From: Chloroflexota bacterium
Lineage (GTDB): Bacteria; Chloroflexota; Dehalococcoidia; SM23-28-2
Direction: 5' to 3'
Assembly: GCA_030691665.1 (NCBI GenBank)
Contig: JAUYDU010000235.1
Coordinates: 1-5,605 of the forward strand
DNA length: 5,605 bases
Part shown: positions 4,012-5,605 of the stretch, piece by piece
Layout: each line of letters starts with the position of its first letter
How positions within the stretch are numbered: the stretch's first letter is position 1
The notes under the pieces: generated by a model
What the model was told of the DNA's origin: nothing
Databases searched by the model: none
The model's input: the letters and a program-made list of their open reading frames with translations, nothing else
Made by a program: the position numbers and the translations under genes

Positions 4012-5605
4012 ATGACGACCGTCGATGAGGTGAAGCAGCGGCTGGACATCGTGGACGTGGTGGGCCAGTACGTCCAGCTTGTGAAGGCGGGACGGAGCTA
4101 CAAGGCGGTCTGTCCCTTCCATAGCGAACGGACGCCCTCGTTCTTCGTTTCGCCGGAGAGGCAGAGCTGGCACTGCTTCGGGGCGTGTGGCACGGGCGGC
4201 GACGTGTTCTCCTTCGTGATGAAGAAGGAGGGGCTGGAGTTCGCTGAGGCCCTGCGGCTGCTGGCCGAGCGAGCTGGCGTGCCCCTGCCGGAGAGGCGGC
4301 AGGAGGAGGATAGTGAGCGAGAGAGGCTGCGCCAGGCCAACGAGGCAGCGGCTCAGTTCTACCACCGGGCGCTGCTGACGAGCGAGGCGGGACGAGGGGC
4401 GCGGCGCTACCTGGAGGAGCGCGGCCTGGACGTGAAGAGCATGCAGGATTTCCAGCTCGGGTACAGCCCCAGTGGTTGGGATAGCCTGTGTCAGCACCTG
4501 AGGGAGCGGGGCTATCGGGACGAGGAGCTGCGGGCGGCCGGCCTGGCTATCGAGGGCGAGCGGGGGCTGCGCGACCTGTTTCACCAGCGGGTCATGTTCC
4601 CGATCGCGGACATGGGGGGTCGCGTTGTCGGGTTCGGCGGGCGGTCGCTGCCGGTGGAGGGGAGCGATAGCCAGCCCAAGTATCTGAACACACCCCAGAC
4701 GGCCATCTTCGACAAGGGGAGCCTGTTGTACGGTCTGGACAAGGCCAAGGAACACATCCGCGGTCAGGGGTCGGCCGTAATCGTAGAAGGATACATGGAC
4801 GCCATCGCCGCCCACCAGCATGGGTTCGCCAATGTAGTGGCGTCGATGGGGACTGCCCTTACCGAGCGGCAGGTACGGCTGCTCAAGCGGTATAGCCGCG
4901 ACGTAGTCCTGGCGCTGGACGCGGATACGGCTGGCCAGGAGGCGACCCTGCGAGCGGTGGAGTATCAGGACATATTGGGACGAGATATCCGGGTGGTCAT
5001 TCTCCCGGAGGGCCGCGACCCTGACCAGATGATTCGCAGCGAGCCCGAGTCCTGGGCCGCTCTCCTGGCTGAGGCCCAGCCATTGCTGGACTACAAGTTC
5101 CAGACACTGACGGCGGGCCTGGACCTGTCGCAGCCGAGGGAGCGGTCGCGAGCGGTGGCGGAGCTTCTGCCGCTGGTGGGGGCCATCGGCGATAGGGTGG
5201 TGCAGGCGCACTACGTGCAGAGGCTGGCCCGCCTGGCCCAGGTGAGGGAGGGGGCGCTGCAGCAGATGCTTCAGCGCCAGGCCCTTCGACAGGTTCAGGG
5301 GAAGCGGGGGCGCGCCAGGGAGGCGGTCGAGGAGCCAGAGGCTGTGGCGGTCCCGACTCGTGGGGGCGACATGCGGGAGGAGTATTGCCTGGCGCTGCTG
5401 CTGCGGTACCCTGAGCTGCGAGCAGACGGTCTGGGCCTGTCGGCGGACGTCTTCTTGTATAGCGAGAACCGGCAGTTGCTGGAGGCCTGGCAGGGCTGTG
5501 CCGATGTGGAAGAGGTACGCCAGGCGATTCCTGAGGAGCTAGATGGGCACCTCCAGCGGATCGCGGCGAAGGCGGAAGACGTCCGACCGTTGGACGAGCA
5601 GGGGG
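4012..5605 (+). CDS. dnaG: DNA primase DnaG (3' end beyond the window)
   Basis: The replication primase, which makes RNA primers on the lagging strand and works with the replicative helicase. 531 codons are present and the frame is still open at the window edge. Residues 1-92 hold the CHC2 zinc-binding domain: C34, H37, C55 and C59, with CFGAC giving a Cys-x3-Cys spacing instead of the Cys-x2-Cys of E. coli. The RNA polymerase core follows, with PKYLNTPQTAIFDKG and LYGLDKAK, then the TOPRIM residues E259 in VEGYMD and D303/D305 in ALDADTAG. After about residue 420 a Gln/Arg/Glu-rich linker leads to the helicase-binding domain, beginning near EEYCLALLLRYPELR and cut by the edge. The linker contains a dispersed-repeat sequence at 5282-5300. 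The ATG at 4007 hits a stop two codons later, so 4012 is the start. It has its own promoter; in related genomes a sigma factor gene often follows. Confidence 0.98.
   Translation, partial: MTTVDEVKQRLDIVDVVGQYVQLVKAGRSYKAVCPFHSERTPSFFVSPERQSWHCFGACGTGGDVFSFVMKKEGLEFAEALRLLAERAGVPLPERRQEEDSERERLRQANEAAAQFYHRALLTSEAGRGARRYLEERGLDVKSMQDFQLGYSPSGWDSLCQHLRERGYRDEELRAAGLAIEGERGLRDLFHQRVMFPIADMGGRVVGFGGRSLPVEGSDSQPKYLNTPQTAIFDKGSLLYGLDKAKEHIRGQGSAVIVEGYMDAIAAHQHGFANVVASMGTALTERQVRLLKRYSRDVVLALDADTAGQEATLRAVEYQDILGRDIRVVILPEGRDPDQMIRSEPESWAALLAEAQPLLDYKFQTLTAGLDLSQPRERSRAVAELLPLVGAIGDRVVQAHYVQRLARLAQVREGALQQMLQRQALRQVQGKRGRAREAVEEPEAVAVPTRGGDMREEYCLALLLRYPELRADGLGLSADVFLYSENRQLLEAWQGCADVEEVRQAIPEELDGHLQRIAAKAEDVRPLDEQG
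5282..5300 (+). repeat. CCCTTCGACAGG-type dispersed repeat in the dnaG linker
   Basis: CCCTTCGACAGGTTCAGGG differs at one base from CCCTTCGACAGGCTCAGGG, which I recall as a common short dispersed repeat in several bacterial lineages. The ends CCCT and AGGG can pair. It is read in frame as part of ALRQVQGK (about residues 424-431), in the flexible linker before the helicase-binding domain. A single copy in this window, so the repeat status rests on memory of other genomes. Confidence 0.45.

Noticed and set aside
3952..5211. 419-codon open frame on the - strand opposite dnaG
   Set aside because: It lies fully antisense to an unmistakable primase gene, its translation has no recognisable domain and is rich in His/Arg/Pro/Leu, as expected for the shadow of GC-rich coding DNA.

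Overview
This is a GC-rich bacterial window with seven genes, all on the + strand, and no RNA gene or transposase that I can see. The protein styles suggest Chloroflexota, possibly Dehalococcoidia-like: the primase zinc motif with CFGAC spacing, a secreted protein with a Thr-Pro linker and a DUF4352-like domain, and many short dispersed repeats. This placement is inference, because no marker was searched.

Layout. 76-714 encodes a PHP-domain metal phosphoesterase. It is followed directly by a double-hairpin palindromic repeat (719-753). 785-1027 encodes an 80-residue Cys-rich protein of unknown function. A good sigma70-type promoter (1062-1091) drives 1136-1948, a secreted protein with an unknown N-terminal domain, a Thr-Pro linker and a DUF4352-like C-terminal domain. 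2108-2613 is a two-gene toxin-antitoxin operon (ribbon-helix-helix antitoxin and RelE/ParE toxin) overlapping by ATGA, with its own promoter. Six bases after the toxin, dgt (dNTP triphosphohydrolase, 2620-3825) begins. A second double-hairpin repeat and an intergenic region with a TATAAT promoter precede dnaG (primase, 4012 to beyond the window edge).

How the genes relate. dgt and dnaG belong to nucleotide-pool control and replication initiation. The toxin-antitoxin pair sits immediately upstream of dgt and may be read through into it. The first three genes look like separate short transcription units with no obvious pathway link.

Most notable. Short repeats have invaded the coding sequences of housekeeping genes without breaking the frame. 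dgt carries a 7-bp tandem array of six units in one loop (3022-3063) and a double-hairpin palindrome in another (3469-3500). dnaG carries a CCCTTCGACAGG-type dispersed repeat in its inter-domain linker (5282-5300). The palindrome family has three copies here, each ending in an AAGG tail in the same orientation, resembling REP/MITE-type elements.
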